Positions 46,244-56,988 are shown, counted from the first letter of the stretch. The stretch is 64,000 bases of DNA from Haloplasma contractile SSD-17B (GCF_000215935.2 NZ_AFNU02000002.1:372001-436000); one strand, 5' to 3'. Numbers and translations are program-made. The notes: generated from the sequence alone by a model not told the origin.

Positions 46244-46851
46244 CTCTTGTGTGCAGTAATCTGAATCAATCTAAAACTACAATGTGCTGCCCCCTTCCCT
46301 CCATATGCTTTCACATACATCTACGGTAATATGAGACAGTCCGACTTCCTAAACAATGTTTGCTAGACTCGTTGCTATCCTTGCCTTTGCATACAAACAT
46401 TTATTGTTGTTCCTTTTCTAGAGAGGATACTCTTATACCAATTCACGACTGGTTGCCGTAAGAAATGTTTGATTGTTTAGGATCTCTCATGTTCCATTAT
46501 CATAACGGTATCAAACTCGCCAGGTCTTACAACCCCGGGAAAGTTGATTACATCTCACCTTTACGATGTAATCAATGTTGTCTTCTGATTCTCCAAAACC
46601 ATCGACCTTTCCAATTTTCGGCCTTTCGAGGCTAACAACTTCAGTATACACTTCCGGCTTGAATGTTCCTTTGATTACGCTTAAACCTAACATTACTGCT
46701 TCGGCTCCAAATCTAAGTACTAGTTGTTGGTTAGACTTTACTAGGTGGGATTCACACCCACTATATGATAACAGCTTACAAATTTAGAGTAATATTACTC
46801 TAAAAGTGAAACGAAGAAGCCTAGTATGACTTCTTCGTTTACATGACGCAC

Positions 46852-46866
46852 TGGAGATGGCGGGAG
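46852..46866 (-). other. Copy of the ssrA 3' end (putative attachment site)
   Basis: Fifteen nt (TGGAGATGGCGGGAG on the + strand) identical to 63050-63064 in ssrA. Joined with the other exon of the intron (CCAT at 44843-44846) the site before intron insertion reads CTCCCGCCATCTCCACCAT, the exact ssrA 3' end plus one base. It is in the same orientation as ssrA, as expected for an att duplication bordering an integrated island (46.87-63.05 kb). Confidence 0.7.
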
Positions 46867-47291
46867 AATGGTTCTATGCACAATAAAATGCACAATTTCA
46901 TTATCTAATTATAGGAACATGTAGATAAATTATTAAGTGACATAAATAAAACCTCTACTTCAGTTTGCTATATATCTTATATGAAACAAATGAACTAACT
47001 ATCTTACCAATTCTTTCTTTAACAGGATTGATCAAAAAATTATTTTTTAACTAAAGTCTATGTGATGTTTCATTATTAATATTACAATATACTCTAACTT
47101 GATATTAACCATTTTCTTTGGCAGTTTTAATTACTCGCTCTATTAGTCTACTTCCTAAACTCTGTTTAAGAAGTTCAAAAAACTCAATTGTATTCTATTT
47201 TAAAAATGTATATTTCGTTTCTTTAGTTATCATTATTAATGAGGAAAGGCCGATAACTGTTTTTAAGTTTTTTCACGTTTGCTGGGATTAA
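46867..47291. other. Intergenic region at the left edge of the defence island
   Basis: About 425 AT-rich bases. The first 40 (GAATGGTTCTATGCACAATAAA) resemble the flank of the old intron remnant at 9887-9910. No integrase gene or recognisable ORF is present. Confidence 0.5.
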
Positions 47292-50200
47292 TTAACTTTT
47301 TATCATCATCTGATATATATTAAATAGTCTCTTTAATTGCCATTGGCTCAATGAATTTTCTTTAAATGCTTTTTCAACAAATTCTATTATTATTTGCTTT
47401 TGTATTTTACACATTTTAAATTTTTCATACAGGTTGTCAGAATAATTTAACAACCATTTTAACTCAAAAGTATCTACCTTAAACTCTGAAGGACATAATA
47501 AGAAATCATATTCCTTACAAATGCCACGATACTTTTCCGTAATAGAAGAGGGAAAATTGCGCATATACATATAAGCTGCAACTTTTCCGATATGATCTTC
47601 TGTACTTGGAATTGAATATTTTTCTATTCCACGTTCTTTGTTATCTTGTTTTTCTTTAACCTGTTCTTCCAAATATGTTTCAACTAATTGAAATTCATCA
47701 CAGGTCTTTGGCAGATTTCCAGAATAACCTAATGGCATTAACTGAAAAACATTATCTACTGAATACATAGGATTTATAATCTGTTTAGCCTCGTCATTCA
47801 CTAAAGGATAAATATATTTCAAACAGGACTCAACGCAAGCTAAATTGTCCTTGTTATCAATAATAAGTTCAGAAATTGCATCCTTGCTAAATTTATCTAC
47901 TTTGTCTATATCCAATAAAAATTGAGCAATCATTGAAATATCTGAGATTGCATTGTCATTTGCTTTTGAAGGGATTTGATTTTTTAACACAGGTATGATT
48001 TTTTTAAGTAACCATTCTTCAATAATTAGAGAGGATCTCTCTACCTTTGCTGTTTGTATCCATTTATTTATTATTCTTATCCTATTAGAAATATCAAAAT
48101 ATCCATCTTCAATATTTATAATAAATTGAACAGCATCTAATTTACATTCATTACTAATTACAAAGTAAGGAGCAATAGAAAGAAGTATTTTAATTTCTTC
48201 ACTATATGATTTCCAAAGAAATATCTCTCCTCCTTTTAAAGTTTCTCCAAACGTACTTTTATAGGTTTCGAGTTGTAACATTATATAAATTTCCAACTCA
48301 TAACTTTCATCAAATGGTAGAATTCTTAAATCGATTTTATTTTCAAGATAATTAATATCATCTTTTTTAAAATTCTTAGAAATCAGAATTATATCTGTAA
48401 GAGTAAACTTACTACGAGAATTTGATATTATTCCAAATTCTTCACGATTAATTTTAGATACTTCTTTATAATATGCTTCCAACCACGATATCATTGCAGT
48501 TTTTATGTAGAGTTTATTCTCATTAAACCCTGCAAATAAAATCATGTTATCATAGATAAATTTTGTTGTTTCTAACATAGTTAGTTTAACCTTATCAAAC
48601 TTAGATACTCCAAAATACATCGTATTTTTTTGAAGTGACTTTGCTACTTCATACTTTTCTTTTGTAAGTTCATAGTATTTATCTATAAAGCAGTTACGTT
48701 TAGAAAAATGACTTAAGGTTGTGTATTGAGCTTTAAAAGCATATGGTAGTTCAGAAAACTGCGTTTTTAATTGGTGATTTCCCATTTCGTAATTTAAATG
48801 TTCAATAAAAACATCATCAAATATTTTTAACTCTTTTCCGAAATTAGATACCCCTTTAATCCCTGTAGATTGGTATATCCTTTGTTTAATAATTGAGAAC
48901 AGATAATGTCTGTTAATCTGTGAAAAGTAATATATATCCCACTCTCCTGCTTCTTTTGTTTCCTTAAGAATATTAGTATACAAACTATAACTTTCTTTAT
49001 AATTTCCTAAATGTGCTAAATAATATGCTTTTTTATAGTTGTCTTTTGTAGTAAAGTATTCAACATTACAAAATTCTCTCATATATTCATGATGCGATGA
49101 AAAAGCAGGATTTTCTATGTTAATATCAGGCCAGATAAAACTATCCTTACTTTCTATTCCTTTGACTTCAGCTTTATCAAGGAACTTCTTTACAGTAATA
49201 TATCTATCCTCATCGATAAATTTATATTCTTCTTCGCGTTCCCAAAAATCTTCAAAAAAATCTAATCGTACATTGTAAACTGTTCTTAGTTGATTGTTTT
49301 CATCAAATACTGTCTCATGAGTTTTTGTCTTGTTAATAATTTTCCATTGATTATTTAATTCGTACTCTCCTCTGAATAGACTATTAAAATCCTCACGTCT
49401 AATATAATCCAAATTCTTCAGACCGACTGTTTTTTCATACATATATTCTAATTTGTGCATTCTATCTGCTAAATCAGCGTCATTATTATATGTAAGTATG
49501 GTTTGCAATACGGAGCGATACTTGACCAGATAATCTGTATCACTTGTGTAATCATTACAGTCAAGAACTCTTAATCCACGACCTTCTTGATATGAAAGTT
49601 CAATATCACTTAACCTTTCTCCAGTATGTATAAAAATTGGCATTACAAAGGAATCCGACTGTACATTTTTGACCCAATTTAAGATCAACTTAATATTGTA
49701 ATCATTCAAGGCATAACCAACGAATAAAACAAGATTAGTTGCAAATATCGTTTTGACCAAGTTATCAATTAGTAAATACTTATTTTCATAGTCTAAGTAA
49801 TCTTGCTCTTTCAACACAAATTCATCAGAAAAATCACCATGCACTTTTAATATATAATTTGAAGTTTCAGCCCCAGCAACTACTTTATTTGAATTTAAAA
49901 CACTAAAATTCCGCCCAAATTTAATAGCAGTCTCTTCAAGCAATGTATCATAATTGGTAGTCAGCATATGATTTGGATGTAATGACAATATTAAGTCATG
50001 TATCTCATTTGGGGTACAGTTATTTTTGAAACTATTATCAACTTTTTTTCTATAAATATCCTCCCCTTTATTAAGATAATACATCTGCGGAATCTTTAAT
50101 AATTCATCTGGCGAAAAATCCGCATCTTCATTATAATCTTTCTTATATAAGTATCCTATTTCATCTGCCATATCCTGCACTAATCCGCGCCAAGAAGGAA

Positions 50201-50297
50201 AACCTGATAATCTTGAAATACCAGCTCCAACGAATACAGATAATTTTCCTAATCCTGAATAACGTTTAATATCTTCGAGTATGTCTATGTTTTTCAT
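47292..50297 (-). CDS. DSR2-type defence-associated sirtuin
   Basis: 1001 residues, the same length as Bacillus DSR2. Residues 15-290 are a SIR2-like NADase (KLSVFVGAGISRLSGFPSW; TTNYD with Asn115; KVHGDF with His153; LFVGYALNDYNIKLILNW). The rest is a long helical repeat region, including FSQINRHYLFSIIKQRIYQS near 470, a stretch that also looks alike in DSR2. DSR2 binds phage tail tube protein and then destroys NAD+, halting growth. Both catalytic residues are present, so activity is expected. Phage-encoded DSAD-type inhibitors were not seen. Single-gene system at the left part of the island. Confidence 0.88.
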   Translation of the reverse strand: MKNIDILEDIKRYSGLGKLSVFVGAGISRLSGFPSWRGLVQDMADEIGYLYKKDYNEDADFSPDELLKIPQMYYLNKGEDIYRKKVDNSFKNNCTPNEIHDLILSLHPNHMLTTNYDTLLEETAIKFGRNFSVLNSNKVVAGAETSNYILKVHGDFSDEFVLKEQDYLDYENKYLLIDNLVKTIFATNLVLFVGYALNDYNIKLILNWVKNVQSDSFVMPIFIHTGERLSDIELSYQEGRGLRVLDCNDYTSDTDYLVKYRSVLQTILTYNNDADLADRMHKLEYMYEKTVGLKNLDYIRREDFNSLFRGEYELNNQWKIINKTKTHETVFDENNQLRTVYNVRLDFFEDFWEREEEYKFIDEDRYITVKKFLDKAEVKGIESKDSFIWPDINIENPAFSSHHEYMREFCNVEYFTTKDNYKKAYYLAHLGNYKESYSLYTNILKETKEAGEWDIYYFSQINRHYLFSIIKQRIYQSTGIKGVSNFGKELKIFDDVFIEHLNYEMGNHQLKTQFSELPYAFKAQYTTLSHFSKRNCFIDKYYELTKEKYEVAKSLQKNTMYFGVSKFDKVKLTMLETTKFIYDNMILFAGFNENKLYIKTAMISWLEAYYKEVSKINREEFGIISNSRSKFTLTDIILISKNFKKDDINYLENKIDLRILPFDESYELEIYIMLQLETYKSTFGETLKGGEIFLWKSYSEEIKILLSIAPYFVISNECKLDAVQFIINIEDGYFDISNRIRIINKWIQTAKVERSSLIIEEWLLKKIIPVLKNQIPSKANDNAISDISMIAQFLLDIDKVDKFSKDAISELIIDNKDNLACVESCLKYIYPLVNDEAKQIINPMYSVDNVFQLMPLGYSGNLPKTCDEFQLVETYLEEQVKEKQDNKERGIEKYSIPSTEDHIGKVAAYMYMRNFPSSITEKYRGICKEYDFLLCPSEFKVDTFELKWLLNYSDNLYEKFKMCKIQKQIIIEFVEKAFKENSLSQWQLKRLFNIYQMMIKS

Positions 50298-50691
50298 ATT
50301 GACCTCCCATGCTTATAATATAAGCCTAAACTAATTTTATATATCACAGAATACAAATAGCATCGGTTAGAATGTGGTCTTGTAAGTAATTGTCAAATCA
50401 AATCTGCATCCCCCAACAGACACTTCAGCATAAAGCCAGTATTCCATAAAAAGCCTGTGCATGATTATTAAAATAACTATTAATCACTCGTCTGAAGCTT
50501 TTTATTTGTAATCAATATTTTTATTTTTTTCTAAGTTCAAGTTCTGTATTAGATTTTAATCACAACATTATAATCTTAACTATAAATGTTTATGACCTTG
50601 AATGTTATATTATATACTGAATCATTTTTATCTGCCATATATATATACAGATATACCAACATTTAATAAAGTATTATTCATTCTAAGTATA
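50298..50691. other. Intergenic region, nothing recognised
   Basis: 394 AT-rich bases upstream of the DSR2-type gene; it must contain its promoter. No repeat or ORF was identified. Confidence 0.4.
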
Positions 50692-53061
50692 TTATAATGT
50701 CTCTTTAACTTCTATACATAAACCATTAAAATCATCTGATAGAGTAAATTCAAATCTTTCTAGTATTTTTATAATCACCTTCTGATTAATATATTGTGAC
50801 TGTGCTTCCTTATCTCCTTTATCGAGTAACCACTTAGGAGAATTACTTAGTATTTCTTTTTCTTTTTCAGAACCTTTATAAATTTCTTCTATATTTACAT
50901 ACAAATACCCTAGTAACAGATCAAGTCTATTAGATGTCAATTGGGTATATTGAATAATACTTCCTAATTTTGATGTATCTATTACTAATAAATTAGCTTC
51001 TTTTTCATTAGTTAAAACTTCATAAACTGGAATTTTATGCTTATTTATTTTATATACACCTACTAATTCTTTTGAATATCTTCGTTTTAATTCTTTTGGA
51101 AAATCTTTATGCCATTCTGGTAGATAATGATTAAAATCAAAATCATCTTCTATAGTAAAAGGTATTGCATGATTTACACCTATGATAATAATATTTGTTA
51201 AATCATCTAGTGATTCAAGATATGAGTTTAACTGTATTAGGTCTATTTTATAACTATTTTTTATTAAACTATTCACTATGACATTATTTTCACCTAATAC
51301 TAAATTAAGTCCAAAATCAAAACTGTTCTCTAACCCAGAGTAATGAACATGAGGTTCTACTTCATCATTTAAAAATGGCCCTTTATCAAAAAAAGTATTA
51401 ATACCAAATTTATTATCTAAGTCGCTAGAGCTATCTTTAAACAATATTAGTTTGTAATTATCTAAAATACTTCGCATTCCTTTTGCATTTTTAATATTTG
51501 TTTTTAAATTCTCCTTAAATAGTTGTATCTTTAGTTCTGATACCCTAGCACTTTCCCTTATTTGAAGTTCATAATTCTCCTGTCTATCTTTGGCTGCTTT
51601 TAGTAATTTTGAAAGTATTTCTACCTTATCACAAGCATTTTCAGATAAAATATCGTTCCAATCCTCTTTTTTGTCTTTTATTGACTTAACAACATTCATC
51701 ATATCTCGGGAACCATTTACCAATGACGCTAACTCTGATGAGTGAGGGATTTCAAGCTTTTGAATATAATTATTCGATTTACCTTCTAAGATTCTAAGTA
51801 ATTGAACTATATATAATGCTTCTAACTTCTCAAGAGTGTTAATATTATGAAAACCATCTGAATAATCTTGTTTTTCTATTAAGTCCCATTCATCCCATCC
51901 CCAATCTCTTGTTACATTATGAGTATGATTATTTATAAAATTATTCGTTAAAGTATCTACTCTTTCCGGCAGTCTATTAAGTACATTGTTTAAAAATTCT
52001 ATATTATGACTATCTTTGCTCACTCTAAATTTATATAGAATCCAACTTCCTAAACCAAATATAACCTGCATCCTAAACTTTTCAATTTGTTCATATAGAC
52101 TTTCTTTGTCAGATACACTATTTCTTATGCTATTGAAAATTTCAAACATTTTATTTAAAAATAAATTAAAGTTTTCAATATCCTTCCCATCATAACTGTG
52201 TTTTAATAAATTTTGAAATAATTTAAAAATATAATAAGCGTAATCTTCTATTTCTGACTTAGGAATAGTCTCACGTTCATACTTCGGTATTAATATAAAA
52301 TTTGCTAATTCGTACATATACCTCCAACTTCTATCTATTAAAAACACCTTTATATCATTTCGTTCTTCATTTAACTCAAGACTTTTTTTATACAAATATT
52401 CTGGATATAAGATAAACGATTGAAATATTAGATGATCTCTATTTTCTATCGATAGTCTTAATAAATCAATTGGAATATAGGCTACTTCTTTAATAATGTA
52501 TTTATTATTAGAGTTTAATGCCGTAGTAAATATATAGTAATAATCTTTCTCAATCCACTCTAGAGGTTTAAAACTATGAGATAATAATATTGACGATTTT
52601 TCATTTTCTGCAGCTTTTTTCGAGAATCCACCTCCATGCTCATTTAAATATAAATATAGTTCTTTAACTAAACCAAAATATAATTCCAAAGTTTGGTTTA
52701 ATTGGTCTAAACTTTCACCTTTAATTTGTTTTATACATCTTTCCTTTAACTTAGATATCTCAAAACGCGCCTCATCTTCATACTTACCTAAGTCGTCAAT
52801 AATAAAAATATTTTTAATCCGTCGCTCTATTTTAATTTTACTTAAAAAATTTGGGTTATCCTCTAATATATCTTTTCGAATCTTAATTAATGCTGTATTA
52901 CTTGTTGCTTGTGTAAAAGGTAAGATTGGTATAAAGATAATTGGGGTACTATTATTTTCAATGTGAGCATTAGTGATTGTTGTTTTAGAATTATTTTGAT
53001 ATTTTGAAATGTCAGTATTTTGAAGAGATAAAATCAGATAAAAGTGGTATTGTAGCAGATA
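50692..53061 (-). pseudogene. 3' part of a broken ~1030-codon membrane-anchored protein gene
   Basis: The annotated-looking start at 52689 is only an internal TTG: the frame stays open upstream to 53061 with coding-like sequence (NNSTPIIFIPILPFTQATSN; RRIKNIFIIDDLGKYEDEAR) and no ATG or GTG. About 790 codons, soluble, helical, ending VEVKETL-like (CIEVKETL). No family was recognised. It most likely continues the 53092-53798 piece; see that entry and the disrupted joint between them. Confidence 0.6.
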
Positions 53062-53105
53062 TTAACATTTTACAATTAGAAAAGCTTATTAACCAACAAC
53101 GTATC
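52989..53105 (+). other. Reverse-oriented coding-like segment inside a minus-strand gene
   Basis: Between the two halves of the broken gene, the minus frame is full of stops, but the + strand reads smoothly: YFEEIKSDKSGIVADINILQ then LEKLINQQRI. The pattern sGxVxxIDxxxLexL is what one expects at this place in DUF2254-like membrane proteins. This suggests a ~110-nt local inversion within the gene. Confidence 0.4.
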
Positions 53106-53798
53106 TGTTACTTGAAAAAGGACTTATTGATAAAATATTATCATACTTGTTATTTAAGGTCCTCTCTACTTGTATAAGACTATTCGTCATAATTCTTTTT
53201 CTTACTTCTCTATCTATAATTTTATGTAATTTGATTTAAGAATAACAAAAAAAACATTTAACTTTTCTTTTTCCAAAGCACTTGAGCGGATTAAAATCTC
53301 TATAACATGTCCAATAGAATAAATAGTTGCCAGGCCAAGAAGAATGATTTCTAATATTATTATAACGTTAAGATATTTAAACAATAACCCAACCATTAAT
53401 ATAATAAATATTGCAATCTGACTAGTTAATAATAAAGAAAATTTACTTTTATACAAAAGAACCTTGCCTCGTTCAGGATCATCCTTATCCATCAAACTCT
53501 GTGCAACAAAGAATGCTAACCCAATTGAAACAGCTCCCAGTCCAGCAGTTACTGCTATTAGGTTTTGGTAAACCGTTGATTTTCCCTTTATTATAGGTAA
53601 TTTGATATTTGGAATATAATAATTAGTATTAGCAACGTTTACTTGTGGTATTTCTTTTACTAATGATACAGCGCATATTATTACAAAAAATAAAATTAGC
53701 TTTATCAGCGTACTATTTGAAGGTATCCATAATTGATTCCGCTTCTTTTTAAGTCTGTTTATATACTTTTTTCCTTTTATTATTTCGTTTTTTTGCAA
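53092..53798 (-). pseudogene. 5' part of the broken membrane protein gene
   Basis: Starts with TTG at 53798 and encodes a basic N terminus, a TM near 28-45, and two or three TMs between 80 and 170 (LIAVTAGLGAVSIGLAFFVA; KSKFSLLLTSQIAIFIILMV). The frame hits TAG at 53214, but one base out of frame the sequence continues IIDREVRKRIMTNSLIQVER, then TLNNKYDNILSISPF, until 53092. That second frame is also the frame of the 3' part. So one frameshift near 53216 plus the disrupted segment at 52989-53105 separate the halves. The layout (few TMs, then a long cytoplasmic part) resembles DUF2254-type proteins, weakly. Confidence 0.6.
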
Positions 53799-54225
53799 CT
53801 TTACTTAAAGTTGTTTTTTTATTATATATAAAATGTACTTTTCTAATATATTTAAACATTATAAGTTTCTCCTCTCTGGAACTTAGTTCAGTGCTCTTTT
53901 AATAAAAAAAGCACTATCTTCCGATAATACTTTTTACGCTACTTTAACATTTACCTATCACCTGTGCGTTACGTAATGAGGGTACTATCTTCATTACATC
54001 ATCTCTTTGAATGCAATGTTTTTTATTCTGTCTTTAATTTAGTGCTTATTTTATATGCTTACATGCAAATTCACTAATATTCTCATGTAGTAAAATGAAC
54101 CTTAGCTCCATATTTCTTAAGTATAATACATATTTATGGAAAAATGTTTCTTCAGTTGGTATTAATAGAGGACCACTGCTATACCTGATAATTTAAGCTA
54201 ACATGTTAAATAGTAGTATTAATAG
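53799..54225. other. Intergenic region with a hairpin
   Basis: 427 bases. A hairpin at about 53889-53925 (AGTGCTCTTTT / AAAAAAGCACT) may terminate the CoiA-like gene on the minus strand or regulate the gene after it. No other element seen. Confidence 0.4.
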
Positions 54226-55164
54226 TTAATTATCCAATCCATAAAAGTATGAAGTTTCACTAGTTGGCCTTCTATATCCCAACCCTGCCTTTTTATTCAT
54301 TTGTTTATATGTTATAAAACCATCAATGTAATCTTTAAATAATATTCTTAAATCATCTGACAACTTTATGCTATAATTACCATTCCTATTATCTTCCTTT
54401 ATCCATGCTGTAAGTTTTTTTACATCTAATACCCTCTGGTATTTTTTACTATAACCATTAAGAATTCCATGCGACTTAATCCCGTTCAGATTTTTATCAT
54501 ATATAGCTAAATGCGATAGGAATTCTTCTATAGTATAAGCCTTTCCAATTAAATTTCTAAATCCCCATGAATCTTCACACTCTACAATTTTAATAACATA
54601 CTTATCATTAATATGAAGAAATAATTCTATATTTTCAACGCCTATTAGATTCTTTAATACTCTTTTAGAACGATACCAGTAGAATTTTTTAATAGTTTCT
54701 GTATCAATTTCAGTGTGAGCTCGAATTTGATTATCAAGAAGTCCAAAACTTTGACTTGGCATATAAATATCTTTTCCATAACAATCAAAAACCCAAATAA
54801 TTTTTCGTGAGCAACGTAAATAAAATTGATTTCTTTTTGATAATTCTTTTGCAGTTATGGAACTATGCTGAAATTCAATTACTGTATCATTAATTCCAAC
54901 ATCAGCAATATGTTTTGATTCTTTTGATATTTTTATTACTTCTCTGTTATCAATAGGGAAAATTGATTGCCAGTTTTTATGCCATTCAGATTTTTCCTTA
55001 TACCACGGATCACAAGTAGTCTTAATATGTGAAAAATGGTGGGCATTAACTGTTCCCAACCTTCTTTTAAGTTTAGAACCACATGATGGACAAAAATAGT
55101 CTTCTTTTTCGGTTGAATTCCATATTTCTACTTTTTTATTATTTTTATTGATTGCATGGTAAAT
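54226..55164 (-). CDS. CoiA-like nuclease-family protein
   Basis: About 313 residues if started at the ATT at 55164; the first normal start (TTG, 55059) would cut off a conserved zinc-finger. In frame upstream of it are HAINKNNKKVEIW and FCPSCGSKLKRRLGTV, then NAHHFSHI, SEWHKNWQ, HIADVGINDTVIEFQHSSI and IIWVFDC. This is the CoiA family pattern: N-terminal Cys2 zinc site followed by a restriction-like nuclease fold with D..(E)xQ residues. CoiA acts in competence; relatives also occur in defence islands. An A8G7 tract lies directly before the ATT and may serve as the ribosome binding site or as a slippery tract. It sits between the CBASS operon and a broken gene. Confidence 0.65.
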   Translation of the reverse strand: MYHAINKNNKKVEIWNSTEKEDYFCPSCGSKLKRRLGTVNAHHFSHIKTTCDPWYKEKSEWHKNWQSIFPIDNREVIKISKESKHIADVGINDTVIEFQHSSITAKELSKRNQFYLRCSRKIIWVFDCYGKDIYMPSQSFGLLDNQIRAHTEIDTETIKKFYWYRSKRVLKNLIGVENIELFLHINDKYVIKIVECEDSWGFRNLIGKAYTIEEFLSHLAIYDKNLNGIKSHGILNGYSKKYQRVLDVKKLTAWIKEDNRNGNYSIKLSDDLRILFKDYIDGFITYKQMNKKAGLGYRRPTSETSYFYGLDN

Positions 55165-55332
55165 ACTAACCCCCCCCTTTTTTTTGATGCTCTTTTATAA
55201 ACTATTATCACGATAGAGCCGCAGTATCTGAAATAGTTCTGTCTTCATTATGATTCAATTTCACCTTAAATAATTGTAGTTGTATCAGTTAATCTATGAC
55301 CCATTTTTATCATGATAATTAAATTAGTTTTA
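55165..55332. other. Gap between CoiA-like gene and CBASS effector, with A8G7 tract
   Basis: The tract of seven C then eight T on the + strand (55171-55185) reads AAAAAAAAGGGGGGG on the coding strand. With one base more, a GTG frame further upstream (IIVYKRASKKR) would run into the CoiA-like frame. No terminator is obvious. Confidence 0.5.
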
Positions 55333-56970
55333 TTATTCTTTCTTTTGATCATTATCACTTGCATTGTTCATTATATAACTACTTAATATTCCTAATAGTA
55401 AAGCAAAGTAAATGAACCCCTGTAGTGACAAAATCATAGACCATATTTTGCCCATGAAAGTATTTAAAGTGACATCTCCATAACCCACTGTAGTAATTGT
55501 AATTACAGTGTAATAAAAGTAATCAATTGTACTTATTTCGCTATTTACAGTACTTAATGCTGAAGCATCAAACTTATGTAAAATATAGGTAACATATGTT
55601 GCATAAAATATAATGTAAATAAACATAAATAAAAAATATTTAATAATACTAATTTGTTTATTCTTATTCCGGTATAGAAAAATATTTATATCCTTAAAAA
55701 GAAAGATAATATTGCCCAAAAATAATATTATAAAACCGATCACTAATGAGTATAGCATAAGATCATAATATGTGTTATCTGGATTTTTAATGATTGAAAA
55801 AGAAGATAGCAGTATAAGTAATAATGAAATTACTATAGGTATGGCACCTCTACTGCCTAATTTATTTTCCAGTTTGTTTGGAAGTACGAATACAAACCAT
55901 GATAAAGTCACTAAAAATGTATTTATTATTAACAAACCAAGCATTATACTACTATATACAAATGGTAGACTATTCTCTGAATTTAAATTGTTAAAAGCGA
56001 CATATATAAACAATCCATTAAAGCTTAAGATTCCAATTATATATGCAATTGTATACAGTCCTATAGCATAATTTTTTATAGTGCTTATGCTATTATTCTG
56101 TTTAGTAAATTTTTCTTTAATATTATTTGATAATAATGACAATGTTTCCTTAAATATAGTCTTAATCATCTTTAAAGGTGAAAGGTTAACAATGATAGTA
56201 CTAAAGGTTATACTTAATAACCCTTCAAATATTAATGGGATGACATCACAATTATTATAAAAATAATTGATTATTGAGAAAATTAATAGAAACCAAGTTA
56301 CAAATGAGAAAATTTTCTTTACGTTTAATTCTTCATTAACATTAAAATTTTTATTAAATGTTTTCTCTTCAAATGGCCTTATTTTTTCTATATATCCAAA
56401 TGATTTTCTATTTTTAATGTCATTAAAGTAATTCCCAAACCCTATTATACTATTATCCTCTGGTTCGAAATCTACAATACAATATCCTTTATGGTCATTC
56501 ATTGTTTCTGTAGAATTTCCATTTGCCTGATTTTCATATTCATAAGATAGCTGAAAGCTATCCACTTTCGTTATATCTAAAAATCCATTTACATTACATG
56601 ACATGGATGTATCAGTTTGTAATTTTATTTTTATTTTAGTAAACGTCTGTTTAATTGTTATAGTACACTCTTTCTCAGTTTTAGTACTCTGATCTGAATA
56701 TGAGGAAATTATTTTACCCTTCCACTTTCCATTAAGGTTCGGTATGTTAAATATTTTTAACTTCCATAATAAACTGTTAAAGAGGTTAAATATTAACCAG
56801 TATAATAAACTAAGTGAAATAATATAAAATAATAATTTAACATTTTGATCCTGGCTATCTTTTAAAATTATTTCAAAGTAAACATAGACTATAAGTGCTA
56901 TACCTGCAATTCCTACAAATACCTTACTCCTATCAAACCCTTTTATTTCATATTTCTCCATATTAATCAT
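55333..56970 (-). CDS. CBASS effector: Cap15-like sensor fused to a potassium-channel pore
   Basis: 545 residues. Two TM helices (about 15-36 and 45-68) precede a beta-rich domain at 79-198 (IPNLNGKWKGKIISS, ITIKQTFTKIKIKLQTDTS, IIGFGNYFNDIKNRKSFGYI) that matches the SMODS-associated 2TM beta-barrel of Cap15, which binds the cyclic nucleotide. Then come about six more TMs (219-430) and a two-TM pore module: TM 445-465, pore loop with TVGYGD at 494-499, TM 506-534. TVGYGD is the K+ selectivity filter. Cap15 by itself is only about 200 residues, so the C-terminal channel is an extra module. Inferred action: nucleotide binding opens a K+ channel and depolarises the infected cell. Last gene of the CBASS operon, 18 nt after cap3. 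Confidence 0.85.
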   Translation of the reverse strand: MINMEKYEIKGFDRSKVFVGIAGIALIVYVYFEIILKDSQDQNVKLLFYIISLSLLYWLIFNLFNSLLWKLKIFNIPNLNGKWKGKIISSYSDQSTKTEKECTITIKQTFTKIKIKLQTDTSMSCNVNGFLDITKVDSFQLSYEYENQANGNSTETMNDHKGYCIVDFEPEDNSIIGFGNYFNDIKNRKSFGYIEKIRPFEEKTFNKNFNVNEELNVKKIFSFVTWFLLIFSIINYFYNNCDVIPLIFEGLLSITFSTIIVNLSPLKMIKTIFKETLSLLSNNIKEKFTKQNNSISTIKNYAIGLYTIAYIIGILSFNGLFIYVAFNNLNSENSLPFVYSSIMLGLLIINTFLVTLSWFVFVLPNKLENKLGSRGAIPIVISLLLILLSSFSIIKNPDNTYYDLMLYSLVIGFIILFLGNIIFLFKDINIFLYRNKNKQISIIKYFLFMFIYIIFYATYVTYILHKFDASALSTVNSEISTIDYFYYTVITITTVGYGDVTLNTFMGKIWSMILSLQGFIYFALLLGILSSYIMNNASDNDQKKE

Positions 56971-56988
56971 TTTCCTTTATAAGTTTTA

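Larger units (their letters stand above)
44847..46851 (-). mobile_element. Group II intron copy 2 (apparently intact, IIC-like)
   Basis: 2005-nt minus-strand intron starting GTGCG at 46851 and ending CGAC at 44847. Ends were set by comparing with the unoccupied repeat R6 (GGATAATATGG joined directly to TGGAG). It has an intact domain V (44886-44918), a downstream domain VI with a bulged A region (TTTCTACTCGAC) and a full reverse transcriptase gene in domain IV. The protein lacks an HNH endonuclease, and the 5' exon is a stem-loop or T-arm-like sequence, both features of class C introns. Its 5' exon is the last 15 nt of ssrA's T-arm/acceptor region. Confidence 0.88.

Noticed and set aside
50692-52689. 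Intact 665-residue gene with a TTG start
   Set aside because: The frame continues far upstream with coding-like sequence and no start, so the TTG is internal to a broken longer gene.
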